A stretch of 64,000 bases of DNA from Thermoproteota archaeon (GCA_015522685.1 WALU01000049.1:22441-86440), one strand, 5' to 3'. Shown: positions 8,200 to 16,671, counted from the first letter of the stretch. Notes: generated by a model not told the origin, from the letters alone. Made by a program: numbers and translations.

Positions 8200-9924
8200 T
8201 TGAATGGACGAGTCGTAGATGCTATATCCTCTCTTTTGATAGAATTAGGTGTTCATACCTTAGTGGGTGTGATTGGTGGCTCCATAATGCCCCTCTATGA
8301 TGCGCTTTATCCCTACAGAGACGAGATGGAGATTATAATGTTCAAGCATGAGCAAGGGGCGGCTCATGCAGCTGATGCCTATGGCAGAGTTGCGAGGAAG
8401 CCTGGCGTAATGGTAGCTACTTCGGGGCCTGGAGCTACAAACCTCGTCACCGGCATAGCAAATGCCTATATGGATTCCTCTCCGGTTATGGCCCTTACAG
8501 GGCAAGTTGCCACGGAAGTGTTTGGAAGAGATGCATTCCAGGAGACAGATATCTTCGGTGTTATAGCGCCAATAACTAAGTTTGTGTATCAAGTGAAGGA
8601 TCCAAAAGAGACCATTCCAGCAGTAGCGGCAGCTTATAAGATGGCATTGATAGGGAGGCCTGGGCCTACTCTTGTAGACCTACCAAGGAATATTCAAGTT
8701 GCTGAGGCTAAGGATCAGAAGAGGAAGATTCTTCCACTCAACTTCAGGAGATACCTCTTACCAGATCCAAAAATCGAAGATATAAGAAAAGCTGCTAGTC
8801 TGATAGTAGAGGCAGAGAGGCCAGTTATATTGGTTGGTGGAGGTGTTTACTGGTCAAAAGCATCAGATAAGGTACTAAAATTGGCTGAATACATCCTCGC
8901 CCCAATAGTGACGACTCTTCCAGGAAAGAACTCCGTTCCCTTCAATCATCCACTTGTTATGGGACCAGCGGGAATGCATGGTAGGGCAGAGGCTGATGCT
9001 GCATTAGCGAATGCTGATGTCGTTCTTGCTGTCGGAACGAGGTTCTCAGATAGAACAGTAGGAAGATTCGATGAGATGAGGGAGAAGAAAGTTATTCATA
9101 TAGATATAGATGCGAGTGAGCTTGGCAAAAACATCCCAACAGAGGTTGCAATAAGGGGAGATGCTAAAACTGCACTAGAAATGCTCCTTAATGAGATAAA
9201 AACTGTGGAAACTAAGGAAAGGGATAAATTTCTGTCTTGGCTCAGATACATAAGGGAAGAGTTTGAAAGATCCTTGAAAGAGTGGGAAAACAGTTTTAAA
9301 GGCCTTGCTCCATGGAGAGTATTAAAAACATTGAGGAAGTTCCTTCCTAGCAACTCAATAGCAGTAACAGGTGTTGGAAGCCATCAGATGTGGTCCGAGA
9401 TTCATTGGAATGTGCTCTTCCCTGGAACATTCATAACATCGGCTGGTTTAGGAACTATGGGATTCGGTATACCAGCAGCCTTGGGAGCTAAGCTAGCAGC
9501 TAGAGATAGGCAGGTGGTATGCATAGATGGTGATGGAAGTTTTCAGATGACCTTAAACAATCTATCTCTGATTAGAGATTATGACCTTCCATTTATAGAA
9601 GTGATATTCGATAATAGAGCCTTAATGCTGGTCAAGCAGTGGCAGATATACCTTTATGAGAGAAGGATCATAGCAACTGAATTCTCAAATAATCCTGACT
9701 TCGCCAAGATATCGAATGCCTATAACATAGAGTTCTCGAGACCTGAAAGCTATGAAGATATAAAGAAATCCGTGGAATGGGCCGTTAGGAACAGAGAACC
9801 TCTCATACTTGATATAACATTGGACAATGAGAAGGACATTGTTTTGCCATGGGTTCAGCCTGGAAAATGGCTTACAGATGCCATACTTCCACCTAGCATG
9901 GAGATTGATCTGAAATGGAGGTAG
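8200..9924 (+). CDS. ilvB: acetolactate synthase, large (catalytic) subunit
   Basis: Thiamine-diphosphate enzyme that joins two pyruvates to acetolactate, or pyruvate and 2-ketobutyrate, in valine, leucine and isoleucine synthesis. Seen: activating Glu51 in FKHEQGAAHAADAYGR, SGPGATNL, the central FAD-type domain, and the C-terminal ThDP/Mg motif GDGSFQMTLNNL. The 574-residue length is normal. The only in-frame start that fits is TTG 8200; an in-frame TAG lies at 8167 and no ATG or GTG lies between. A TATA-like TTTATATT at 8131-8138 predicts a leader of about 40 nt. First gene of ilvB-ilvN-ilvC. Confidence 0.95.
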   Translation: MNGRVVDAISSLLIELGVHTLVGVIGGSIMPLYDALYPYRDEMEIIMFKHEQGAAHAADAYGRVARKPGVMVATSGPGATNLVTGIANAYMDSSPVMALTGQVATEVFGRDAFQETDIFGVIAPITKFVYQVKDPKETIPAVAAAYKMALIGRPGPTLVDLPRNIQVAEAKDQKRKILPLNFRRYLLPDPKIEDIRKAASLIVEAERPVILVGGGVYWSKASDKVLKLAEYILAPIVTTLPGKNSVPFNHPLVMGPAGMHGRAEADAALANADVVLAVGTRFSDRTVGRFDEMREKKVIHIDIDASELGKNIPTEVAIRGDAKTALEMLLNEIKTVETKERDKFLSWLRYIREEFERSLKEWENSFKGLAPWRVLKTLRKFLPSNSIAVTGVGSHQMWSEIHWNVLFPGTFITSAGLGTMGFGIPAALGAKLAARDRQVVCIDGDGSFQMTLNNLSLIRDYDLPFIEVIFDNRALMLVKQWQIYLYERRIIATEFSNNPDFAKISNAYNIEFSRPESYEDIKKSVEWAVRNREPLILDITLDNEKDIVLPWVQPGKWLTDAILPPSMEIDLKWR

Positions 9925-9928
9925 TATC

Positions 9929-10207
9929 ATGAGAGCAGAGATAAGGCTTGAGATGAGGATATTTGGCGGCCTTGATCAGCTTTCTAGGGTCATTAACATA
10001 ACTAGAAGGGGCAGGGTCTCTTATAGGAATATAGAAGTAAAATTTGAAGACGGTGAAGTCAAAGCTGCAATCGATATGAAAGGAAAAGCCAAGGAAATAG
10101 AGTGGCTTATAAAGAAAATGGCTACATTACCAGAAGTAATCTCTATTGAGACACGTGCTAGAACTGTAGAGCTCGAAGATCCCCTGACTGAGATTTTTCT
10201 TCCTTAA
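9929..10207 (+). CDS. ilvN: acetolactate synthase small subunit (single ACT domain)
   Basis: Regulatory subunit of 92 residues. It consists of one ACT domain, with the first strand LEMRIFGGLDQLSRVINI and the closing strand VISIETRAR, and lacks the second domain of bacterial IlvH/IlvN, so it resembles the short IlvM type. It begins four bases after ilvB with a clear GGAGGT ribosome binding site, and ilvC follows 20 bp later. It presumably sets activity and feedback of IlvB; whether branched-chain amino acids bind cannot be read here. Confidence 0.8.
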   Translation: MRAEIRLEMRIFGGLDQLSRVINITRRGRVSYRNIEVKFEDGEVKAAIDMKGKAKEIEWLIKKMATLPEVISIETRARTVELEDPLTEIFLP

Positions 10208-10227
10208 GTTTGATGAGGTGTTTTCCT

Positions 10228-11211
10228 ATGGCGAAGGTGTATTTAGATAAAGATGTTAGTTTAGAGCCCCTAGAGGGCAAGACTCTAGCTGTAGCCGGGT
10301 ATGGAATACAAGGAAGGGCTCAGGCCCTGAATTTGAGGGATAGCGGACTTAATGTAATAGTAGGAGTGAGAAAGGGAAAATCTTGGGATCTAGCTGAGAA
10401 GGAAGGTTTCAAAGTATATAGCGTCGGAGATGCTGTAGCTGAAGCAGATGCCGTTCTCTATCTACTGCCAGATATGGCTCAACCTGATGTATGGGCTAGG
10501 GAGGTGGAGCCTAACTTGAAGGAAGGAGCAGTAGTTAACTTTGCGCACGGCTTTGCTATACATTATGGCCTCATAAAGCCAAGAAAAGAGTTAGATGTAG
10601 TGATGGTCGCACCGAAGGCCCCGGGAGCTGCTGTGAGAGAGGAATACTTGAAAGGTAAAGGCGCCCCTGCCCTCGTAGCGATATACCAAGACTATTCAGG
10701 AATGGCAAAGGAGTTCGCCTTAGCTATAGCAAAGGGAATAGGAGCTACTAGATCAGGTGTTATAGAAACGACTTTTGCTGAGGAGACGGAAACGGATCTA
10801 ATAGGAGAGCAGAATGTCCTCGTAGGAGGGCTAATGGAACTTTTGATGAAGGGATGGGAAACTCTAGTGGACATGGGATACCAACCAGAAGTGGCATATT
10901 TTGAGGCTCTAAACGAAGCCAAGCTTATAATGGATCTAATATGGAGGTATGGTATAAAAGGAATGCTAGATAGGGTTTCCGTCACAGCTAGGTATGGCGG
11001 CCTCACGGTGGGCCCCAAAGTGCTAGATGATGGGGTGAAGGACAGGATGAGAAGATATGCTGAGAGAGTGGTGAGTGGTGAGTTCGCTAGAGAGTGGGTG
11101 AAGGCATACAGAAATGGAGGAAATAAGCTAGACGATCTCATGAGAAGAGTAGAGAGCCATCCGATAGAAAAGGTGGGTCACCGAGTCAGAAAGCTTATAT
11201 TTGGGGAGTGA
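10228..11211 (+). CDS. ilvC: ketol-acid reductoisomerase
   Basis: Second step of branched-chain amino-acid synthesis: isomerises and reduces acetolactate to the dihydroxy acid with NAD(P)H and Mg. Rossmann motif GYGIQGRAQALNL near residue 24, APKAPGAAVREEY, and the Mg-binding helix ETDLIGEQNVLVGG near 190 are visible. At 327 residues it is a class I enzyme. Start ATG 10228 is chosen over TTG 10210 because GAGGTG lies seven bases upstream and MAKVY is the usual start. The cofactor loop reads VRKGKSW, with basic residues compatible with NADP. A T-rich terminator follows. Confidence 0.95.
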   Translation: MAKVYLDKDVSLEPLEGKTLAVAGYGIQGRAQALNLRDSGLNVIVGVRKGKSWDLAEKEGFKVYSVGDAVAEADAVLYLLPDMAQPDVWAREVEPNLKEGAVVNFAHGFAIHYGLIKPRKELDVVMVAPKAPGAAVREEYLKGKGAPALVAIYQDYSGMAKEFALAIAKGIGATRSGVIETTFAEETETDLIGEQNVLVGGLMELLMKGWETLVDMGYQPEVAYFEALNEAKLIMDLIWRYGIKGMLDRVSVTARYGGLTVGPKVLDDGVKDRMRRYAERVVSGEFAREWVKAYRNGGNKLDDLMRRVESHPIEKVGHRVRKLIFGE

Positions 11212-11225
11212 TATTGAGGTGTCTC

Positions 11226-11254
11226 TTTTTTCTATTTTTATCTTTTAATTTTTG
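11226..11254 (+). terminator. T-rich terminator after ilvC
   Basis: Four T runs (TTTTTT, TTTTT, TTTT, TTTTT) within 30 bases start about 15 bases after the ilvC stop. Archaeal polymerases stop at such oligo-T tracts without a hairpin. No other gene on this strand follows for 1.6 kb. Confidence 0.5.
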
Positions 11255-11460
11255 ACATATGGAAGATTTTTTACTATTACGACTACTTTCTAAGACTATG
11301 TCGATAAAATTTTTATACAACGGTAGTATCTCTACTATACTTAAAATTTAAAAATAGTATAATAAGAATGCTTTGGCTCTATCTCTTCACTCTGTTGCTA
11401 CTATCAAGCAATCACCTAAAGGACATTTAAGTACTCACACAAAATTGTCCAGTATAGTCT

Positions 11461-11922
11461 TTAGATCTCCCTCAGCCCCTTTATTTCATCTAGCATCTCA
11501 TCCTATCTTTTTAACATTCCGTCTTGTTTCTTTAGTATTTCATCTTGTTTGTTTAACATCATGTATTGCCTTCCCAGTATTTCATCCTGCTTTCCTATCA
11601 TCCTAAGTCCTATCTCTATCATTTTACTCAGCTGCAGAGTCGTGAAATACGATCTAAATCTCTCTATATCTTTAACAGGCTCTTCATAATCTTAAGAGGA
11701 GATGCTACTAATCTCTGCTCCTTTAGGGAGTATGCTTCTAACATCATCCTCTAAAGTTCTTACTACTGCCTCATTTTCATCATATAATACTTCTACAGAG
11801 TTCTTGCATATATTCCTAGCTTAAAAAGCATTTAGGTCATGCTCACTGGCGAGGTTAGGGAGAAACATTCTGTAGCCCAAATCCTGAACTTTGCTGCCCT
11901 TAATGAGAAGCTTCCTTTTCAT
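11461..11922 (-). pseudogene. decayed acylphosphatase-like gene with C-terminal QDE repeats
   Basis: One minus-strand frame from ATG 11922 to TAA 11461 reads as a single protein interrupted by three in-frame stops (two TAA, one TAG) and no frameshift. The N-terminus, MKRKLLIKGSKVQDLGYR, is the acylphosphatase loop (usual form G-x-VQGVGYR). After the first stop come ARNICKNSVEVLYDENEAVV and an EDYEEP-like segment. The tail holds repeats of the type KQDEIL/KQDGML ending DEIKGLREI, a probable coiled coil. The preserved frame argues for recent inactivation or for readthrough. Confidence 0.65.
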
Positions 11923-12175
11923 CAATGCAAGTTGCTTTGATATCAATTTAAACGTTATCTGTCAATTGGCGATATATTTAAGGTTATGAAATTTTTAGAA
12001 ACGTATTATATTTACTATCGAGATATAGTGTAAAGTGAAGCGAATGATATGTTCACCTATCTGTCTAGTCTAGCTATATGCTCATAACCTTTCACTTTAG
12101 GAGAAGTAATGAGATAAGTTGAGAAAAATATAGGCTAGGCTAAGTGAGAAATAGCGTTAAAGATTCTTATATCAG

Positions 12176-12472
12176 TCAGAGGTTCTGGGCGGCAATCCAT
12201 TTTTCCATTATATTGTAGTGGGCTTCTCCTCTGTACTTGGTGACAATCTGGGTCATCCATCTCGGTAAGATAGTCTCTCCAGTTAAAGAAGCCTTAAGAA
12301 CAGTCTTTATATGAGCCAGCTTTGAGAATTCCTTCAGAAACTCATTCAGCTCATCCATCGAGGGGAATGAAAGCACATATGTATACTCATATCCTCTATC
12401 GCCCTTCAATTCCAGTAGTATAGGCACCTTCAACTTAGAAATTTCATCTAGAAAGCCTTCTGGGGATAGCAT
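12176..12472 (-). CDS. hypothetical protein, 98 residues
   Basis: No family recognised. Soluble alternating alpha/beta pattern with a central IPILLELKGDRGYEYTYVLS strand pair followed by an amphipathic helix, which could be a ferredoxin-like or ACT-like fold. Its ATG lies inside the end of another coding-like minus frame (12444-12716), as in an overlapping operon. It sits between decayed genes, so it could be the last intact member of a dying operon. Real-gene status is likely but unproven. Confidence 0.5.
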   Translation of the reverse strand: MLSPEGFLDEISKLKVPILLELKGDRGYEYTYVLSFPSMDELNEFLKEFSKLAHIKTVLKASLTGETILPRWMTQIVTKYRGEAHYNIMEKWIAAQNL

Positions 12473-12716
12473 GATTGGTTGGATCTGAAGAGGACATCAA
12501 TATCTTTCCCTTGTGAAGAGAGGCTACCTTATGTAAGGATGAGGAATCAGGTGAATAGGCTACTGCGAAGAAGTAGGCCTCCGCAAAGATACATCACCCA
12601 AGAGACATTCCTTGTCTCCACTTAAAAACCTTATTCTGATTCGCAACCCATATTTTATTATATAGATTATCATTATCCATTGCAAAGAGGCCATCAGTCC
12701 GCCCGTCATACCCCAT
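12444..12716 (-). pseudogene. coding-like minus-strand frame broken by one TGA
   Basis: From ATG 12716 the frame reads 40 codons, meets TGA at 12594-12596, then continues about 50 codons (AEAYFFAVAYSPDSSSLHKV and onward) to TGA 12444. Codon composition is coding-like, and the end overlaps the next gene's start by 29 bp. No family recognised. An alternative is that the second half is a separate tiny gene using the TATA-like TTTTTAAG at 12621-12628. This accounts for most of the 380-bp gap 12473-12852. Confidence 0.3.
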
Positions 12717-12852
12717 GATTCAGGTTTAAGGAATTATCATCATCGGCCATGCTATGATGAAACGAGAGCTATTAACGTTTACCACTATAAACTATAAGGC
12801 AAGCGAATAGCAGCTGTCGGAAATCTTTAATAAGCTCTCTCGGAATTCTAAC

Positions 12853-13362
12853 ATGATGACCAGACTTCTATCCTTCTTGATGCTGTCGCTGATTTCATTA
12901 GTTGTGACAAGTTCTCTTGCATCTGCATCAGTCCTCACCGGGCCTGTAGCCATAGTCTCAAATTCTATAGATATGCCAACTGCAAATAGAACAGCAAATA
13001 TCTTGAAGGAGATGGGCTTCGAGGTGAAGATATTCTTCCCCAGCGAATTTGATGACGCCCTCAAGTATGGGCAGTTTGTGATAATACTGGGGGGCCATAA
13101 GGCGCCTGAAGGCATAGGTCAGATATCCACAAAATTCCTATCCGCCGAAGAGAAGGCAAAGCTTGAAAGAAAGAATTATGCATATTATTTCATCAAGAGA
13201 GGACCTGAAAGGAAGCCTGTTGTCATAATAGCTGGCAATGATAGGTTTGGAACATATAGAGCGACAAATACCTTCCTCATTAAAGGAATAAAAGAATTAT
13301 CAGATTTCATCTCTTCACCTGGAATCGTAATGGTGGCGATGACATCGCCTGCAGGTGATTGA
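12853..13362 (+). CDS. secreted protein with S-layer-like domain
   Basis: 169 residues. Signal peptide of about 27 residues (hydrophobic LLSFLMLSLISLVV, then LASAS). The mature part reads VAIVSNSIDMPTANRTANIL, DDALKYGQFVIILGGHKAPEGIG and VVIIAGNDRFGTYRATNTF. The DR-x-GT-x-RA segment resembles the C-terminal domain of archaeal S-layer proteins and similar cell-surface domains. It is a paralog of the protein at 20802-21893 over its whole mature length. Likely placed outside the membrane. A strong hairpin follows eight bases after the stop. Confidence 0.75.
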   Translation: MMTRLLSFLMLSLISLVVTSSLASASVLTGPVAIVSNSIDMPTANRTANILKEMGFEVKIFFPSEFDDALKYGQFVIILGGHKAPEGIGQISTKFLSAEEKAKLERKNYAYYFIKRGPERKPVVIIAGNDRFGTYRATNTFLIKGIKELSDFISSPGIVMVAMTSPAGD

Positions 13363-13368
13363 GTTGCC

Positions 13369-13391
13369 CCTAGCTCCTACGAGGAGCTAGG
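13369..13391. terminator. 10-bp perfect hairpin after secreted-protein gene
   Basis: CCTAGCTCCT and AGGAGCTAGG face each other across a 3-nt loop (ACG), starting seven bases after the upstream stop. No U run follows, so it may be an mRNA-stabilising or processing structure and not a terminator; a transposon end or a protein-binding palindrome is also possible. Confidence 0.45.
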
Positions 13392-13819
13392 AGATTGAGA
13401 TGCTAGCATCCCCCCCATAAGCTTACTCAGGGGTAGAGTATTTCTCCCCATGGCCTTGCCCCTGAGGTACCTGGCAGGATGCTCTGATCCAGATGATCCA
13501 ATATTTCACTTATAGAAGCCATTTTAGTAACAGGTCCTCCTTTAATTCCTGTTTTAGAGGGAGGGCCTAGCTGCACTGGTGGCTGGAAGAATAAATGCAT
13601 GTAGCTAGGTATCCCCCTTCCCTATGAAGTAGCTCTATTCTCCTTGCCTTGGATTGGTTCATGTTAAACACTGCTGGAAGGGAAAGAAGAGCTATCAATA
13701 GATGAGATCCTTCATTTCGTTTCTAGCCTCTTGAATGTCATCGAGTCTATATCTATCCAAATACCCGGGAAATCCATTCTCTCAGTATCAACGCAAACCA
13801 TGTTTACTTATCTACTACC
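13392..13819. other. intergenic stretch, no confident gene
   Basis: About 430 bp. Short minus-strand stretches look coding-like, for example around 13570-13690 where a frame reads KARRIELLHREGGYLATC and is then stopped by TAG, and a 33-codon ORF near 13440-13540. No family could be identified. Probably degraded sequence, possibly from a mobile element, but no ends or motifs prove that. Confidence 0.3.
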
Positions 13820-14266
13820 TTAAGGCGATTCAGCATCTTTTATCTTCTCTAGTAGGAGAGATAGACCTCTTCTCAAAGCTCTATCTGAATTTTTTCCCAA
13901 CCATCTGGGTCTATTAATTAGCTCTTCTATCTCCTCTTTTTTATGAATCTTCTCGTAGATCTTCAGGCCTAGGTGACCTTGCCTTCTTAAACTGCACTGA
14001 AGGGTAAATCCATTGCCTTCCTCCTTACTGAAGCTGCATGAAACAAATACGCCTTGAGAAACTTCCACCTTCAGCATTTCTATCGCTGATTTCTGTACTA
14101 GGATCTTATTTAAGGTTGATAGCCCTCGAACTTTAAGCTCCGTAAGCAGGTAAGTTGAGAAAATGTTGGCAGAGTTGATGAAATTTGTAGAAGCAGCTAG
14201 CTCCCTTGCGAGAGATGTGGCAGTCTCCAAGGATCCTGACGACCCAGATTTGATTATCATAAGCAT
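13820..14266 (-). CDS. hypothetical protein, 148 residues
   Basis: No family recognised. The C-terminal two thirds (from about ALKVEVSQ-like region to the end) has a normal charged protein composition, including EKIHKKEEIEELINRPRW. The first 45 residues are antisense to another coding-like stretch (14163-14565, plus strand), so the true start may lie further in, for instance at the ATG of MLKVEV. No clear ribosome binding site precedes the long form. Confidence 0.4.
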   Translation of the reverse strand: MLMIIKSGSSGSLETATSLARELAASTNFINSANIFSTYLLTELKVRGLSTLNKILVQKSAIEMLKVEVSQGVFVSCSFSKEEGNGFTLQCSLRRQGHLGLKIYEKIHKKEEIEELINRPRWLGKNSDRALRRGLSLLLEKIKDAESP

Positions 14267-14565
14267 GAAATCTCCAAGGAAGAGGTTAGATCAGATGAGA
14301 GAAGAGAGATAATGAGCTAATCACTAGAATTCTCCTCAAGAGCTCCTCCGTTGAAAGAGCCATCAAACCACTTAAGGAGGAGTTCTCCAAACTTAGGTTC
14401 ATAGTGGAGCATGCTGGCGCCGAGTTGGAGGCTTCTAAGACAGATATCTTTATACCATTCATAAACCGAGCGGGAGGAAGGGGAACTTATCAAGCCTCTT
14501 TGAGCATCCCCTTTAAGTACAAGGCTTACCTAGACCTGTGTTTCAGATTATATCATGGTGCTTGA
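14163..14565 (+). pseudogene. frameshifted plus-strand ORF, unknown
   Basis: From ATG 14163 a frame reads LAELMKFVEAASSLARDVA, then DPDDPDLIIISMKSPRKR, to TAA 14310. The coding pattern continues in the +1 frame across the purine tract at 14300-14310 as DNELITRILLKSSSVE and ends at TGA 14563. Joined, this would be about 133 residues. No family recognised. It overlaps the start of the opposite-strand ORF. Decay or a sequencing indel are both possible. It fills the gap 14267-14636. Confidence 0.35.
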
Positions 14566-14636
14566 CGGTTTTTATTATAGAGCTCAATGCAATAGATGTT
14601 AAGGCTGGAAAGATGCCTAGCCTAATTACGTGCAGC

Positions 14637-15419
14637 CTAGATAAATATCTTTAGAATCATCCAGAGAGCAGCTCCTAGAAGTATCAACGAGAAGGCTCCT
14701 CTTAACCTTCCCTCATCTATCTTTACATGCATTCTAGATCCTACCTGAGACCCAAGAATGACTAGAAAGCCAAGAAATGTGGCGAGCGTAGGATCTATCC
14801 CTCCTCTTACTACATGACCCAAGAAAGACATGGAGGATGACGATAGGGCCAAGAAGCTATTTGTGGCCATAGCTATCCTGAGAGGGACTCCTCCTAAGAT
14901 TGTGCATATAGGAACTATCAATCCTCCTCCAGATATCCCAGCCATCCCTGCTAGAAAGGCCACTATAGTCACAGGAGGAATCATTCCGGCAAGCCAGATC
15001 TCATAGTCTGTCTCTCCAACATTTCTTCTGATCAAGAAGAGTCTCGATCCCTTGAATTCCTTCTTAGATAATATCATGAAGGCTGACATTATTAGTAGAG
15101 ATGAGAAGCATATCTTGAGGTAGATTGAGGGTATTCTGTAAGAGATAAATCCTCCTAGAAAGGAGGAGATTCCTACTACTGCTCCAAGTATTATAGCTAG
15201 AGTCCAGTCCAAGAGCTTATGTTTTCCATGGTAAACGATCACCATGGAAAGCCCTTGCAATGTTATCAAGAGGAGACCCAATGATGCAGCTCTGTAATAG
15301 CTGAAGCCAAGCAGTGTCATCAGGATGGGGATGTAGAGTTCTCCTCCACCTTTCCCAAACATTGAGAAAACCAATGAAATGAGGAAGATTAGTATTGCTG
15401 TCATCAAAAACTGGTGCAT
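14637..15419 (-). CDS. TauE/SafE (TSUP) family membrane transporter
   Basis: 260 residues, eight predicted membrane helices in two homologous halves, each opening with the family motif: FGKGGGELYIPILM near residue 22 and AGISGGGLIVPICT near 165. TSUP proteins move sulfite, sulfoacetate or similar anions across the cytoplasmic membrane. A promoter-like AT-rich stretch lies at about 15425-15445. It lies 70 bp downstream of the Fe-S protein gene on the same strand; a shared role is not established. Confidence 0.85.
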   Translation of the reverse strand: MHQFLMTAILIFLISLVFSMFGKGGGELYIPILMTLLGFSYYRAASLGLLLITLQGLSMVIVYHGKHKLLDWTLAIILGAVVGISSFLGGFISYRIPSIYLKICFSSLLIMSAFMILSKKEFKGSRLFLIRRNVGETDYEIWLAGMIPPVTIVAFLAGMAGISGGGLIVPICTILGGVPLRIAMATNSFLALSSSSMSFLGHVVRGGIDPTLATFLGFLVILGSQVGSRMHVKIDEGRLRGAFSLILLGAALWMILKIFI

Positions 15420-15493
15420 AGAAGCTGCTAGCTTAAGTTAGTATATAAACTTAAGCAACTACAGACTGAGAGGTGATCGTGCTTATGCTATAT

Positions 15494-15838
15494 CTATACA
15501 TCCCTTTTCGCTAAGATCTCCTGAACTTTAGGTGCGATATCTTTTCCTACTATTCTACACGCGTTAGGAGGAGCTATTCCAGCTGCGATAGCCTCAGCAC
15601 AATCTCTACATGTAGGAAAGCCACATGCTCCACAGTTCATCTTTGGGAGGAGAGAGTAGATCTCATCAACGAGGTTCTTATCCCTAAGTTGATACTGAGC
15701 ATCTGTATGTGGTGCCTGAGCTATTGAAGGTATTGATTGATTTAGATAAGCTGGCCAGTGCATCCCTCTAGCGCTCATTCTAATTCTCATCCCTTTTCCT
15801 TTGCTTCTTCTCCATCTCCGTCTGTATCTGTAACCCAA
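15494..15838 (-). CDS. stand-alone 4Fe-4S domain protein
   Basis: The C-terminal half carries the PF04060-type cluster motif MNCGACGFPTCRDCAEAI, then PNAC, giving four cysteines as in RnfB and the gamma subunit of CO dehydrogenase/acetyl-CoA synthase. The N-terminal half is very basic (many Arg) and not part of that domain. Start TTG 15838 is chosen because GGTGATT lies three bases before it; longer GTG starts up to 15853 fall inside that site. Probably a small electron carrier or an Fe-S scaffold; partner unknown. Confidence 0.7.
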   Translation of the reverse strand: MGYRYRRRWRRSKGKGMRIRMSARGMHWPAYLNQSIPSIAQAPHTDAQYQLRDKNLVDEIYSLLPKMNCGACGFPTCRDCAEAIAAGIAPPNACRIVGKDIAPKVQEILAKRDV

Positions 15839-15913
15839 AATAATCACCACCACTTAAGTTGAGGCTGCCTATTAAAGTTAGGTGGACTGATCTTTTTTAT
15901 ACACCTTCCTAAG

Positions 15914-16642
15914 CTAATAATGTGTCTTTGAGATTCTCAGGCACTTGAGGAGTAGAATTATGAAAATGGAGATTAGAGGAGATACTAGTGCAGGCAAAAG
16001 TGAATTCATACCCGAAACAGCAATTATCGATAGAAAAGTAGAGAAGTAGGGAAGCAACTTAGTAACTCCTAGTGATCCCTTAAGGTCGTCCCTAGCTATG
16101 GCTCGGTAGAGCAATAGGGATATGTAAGAAGTGAAGAACCATCCTATGAAATTCTCGGTGGGTATACCGAACCAAGGACCGGTGGTCTCCCATTTCCAGA
16201 CCTCTAGGTCTGTCATTACCGGATCTACCGCCATATCAAGAATTACCATTAGCAGGGAAGTGAGAAGATCTCGCGCCACTCCAGTATATAGATAAGAGGC
16301 TGCTATGTAGGATATGTAGAGGTATACGCCCCAAGCAAATATTATTGGGATCGGTACTCCAAAAACCTTGGCGCCTTCAAATTTAAGATACTCATATCTG
16401 CCAAATGGCAGTCCATAGTTGATGCCTACGTATTCCATGATTAAGCCAACCAACGAGCCTGATGCAAACAGTAGCAGACTACTCTCCCATTCCTTAGATG
16501 ATATGGCGAGCGAGAGAAAGAAAAGTATAGTTAGAGATATATCCGCTTCTTTCCTATAGCCTAAAAAGGAGAGGAGAGCATTAAGGATGTATGCAAGTGA
16601 TAGTAGGTAGAGGGAGATTCTGAAATATGTATTACCGATCAT
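15914..16642 (-). CDS. CruF-like carotenoid biosynthesis membrane protein (DUF422)
   Basis: 242 residues with about seven membrane helices. The conserved family core is visible: LIMEYVGINYGLPFGRYEY near residue 70, IFAWGVYLYIS near 105, LDMAVDPVMTDLEVWKWE near 145, and GIPTENFIGWF near 170. Relatives are the carotenoid hydratases CruF and CYR (bisanhydrobacterioruberin hydratase). A hydration step on a C40 or C50 carotenoid is plausible, but no other carotenoid gene is in the window. Confidence 0.8.
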   Translation of the reverse strand: MIGNTYFRISLYLLSLAYILNALLSFLGYRKEADISLTILFFLSLAISSKEWESSLLLFASGSLVGLIMEYVGINYGLPFGRYEYLKFEGAKVFGVPIPIIFAWGVYLYISYIAASYLYTGVARDLLTSLLMVILDMAVDPVMTDLEVWKWETTGPWFGIPTENFIGWFFTSYISLLLYRAIARDDLKGSLGVTKLLPYFSTFLSIIAVSGMNSLLPALVSPLISIFIILLLKCLRISKTHY

Positions 16643-16671
16643 TGAGAAAAAAGACCTTCATACTTTTTCAA

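Noticed and set aside
11373-11754. Two plus-strand ORFs of 77 and 62 codons
   Set aside because: They are antisense to the acylphosphatase-like pseudogene; their Ser/Phe/His-rich composition is the shadow of the QDE repeats.
12594-12596. TGA read as selenocysteine in the broken frame ahead of the 98-residue gene
   Set aside because: No SECIS-like element or known selenoprotein similarity; simple decay or two small genes explain it.
13392-13819. Remnant of an IS605-type TnpB
   Set aside because: A short frame has a basic helix and a Cys pair, but no zinc-finger set, catalytic motif or element ends could be shown.
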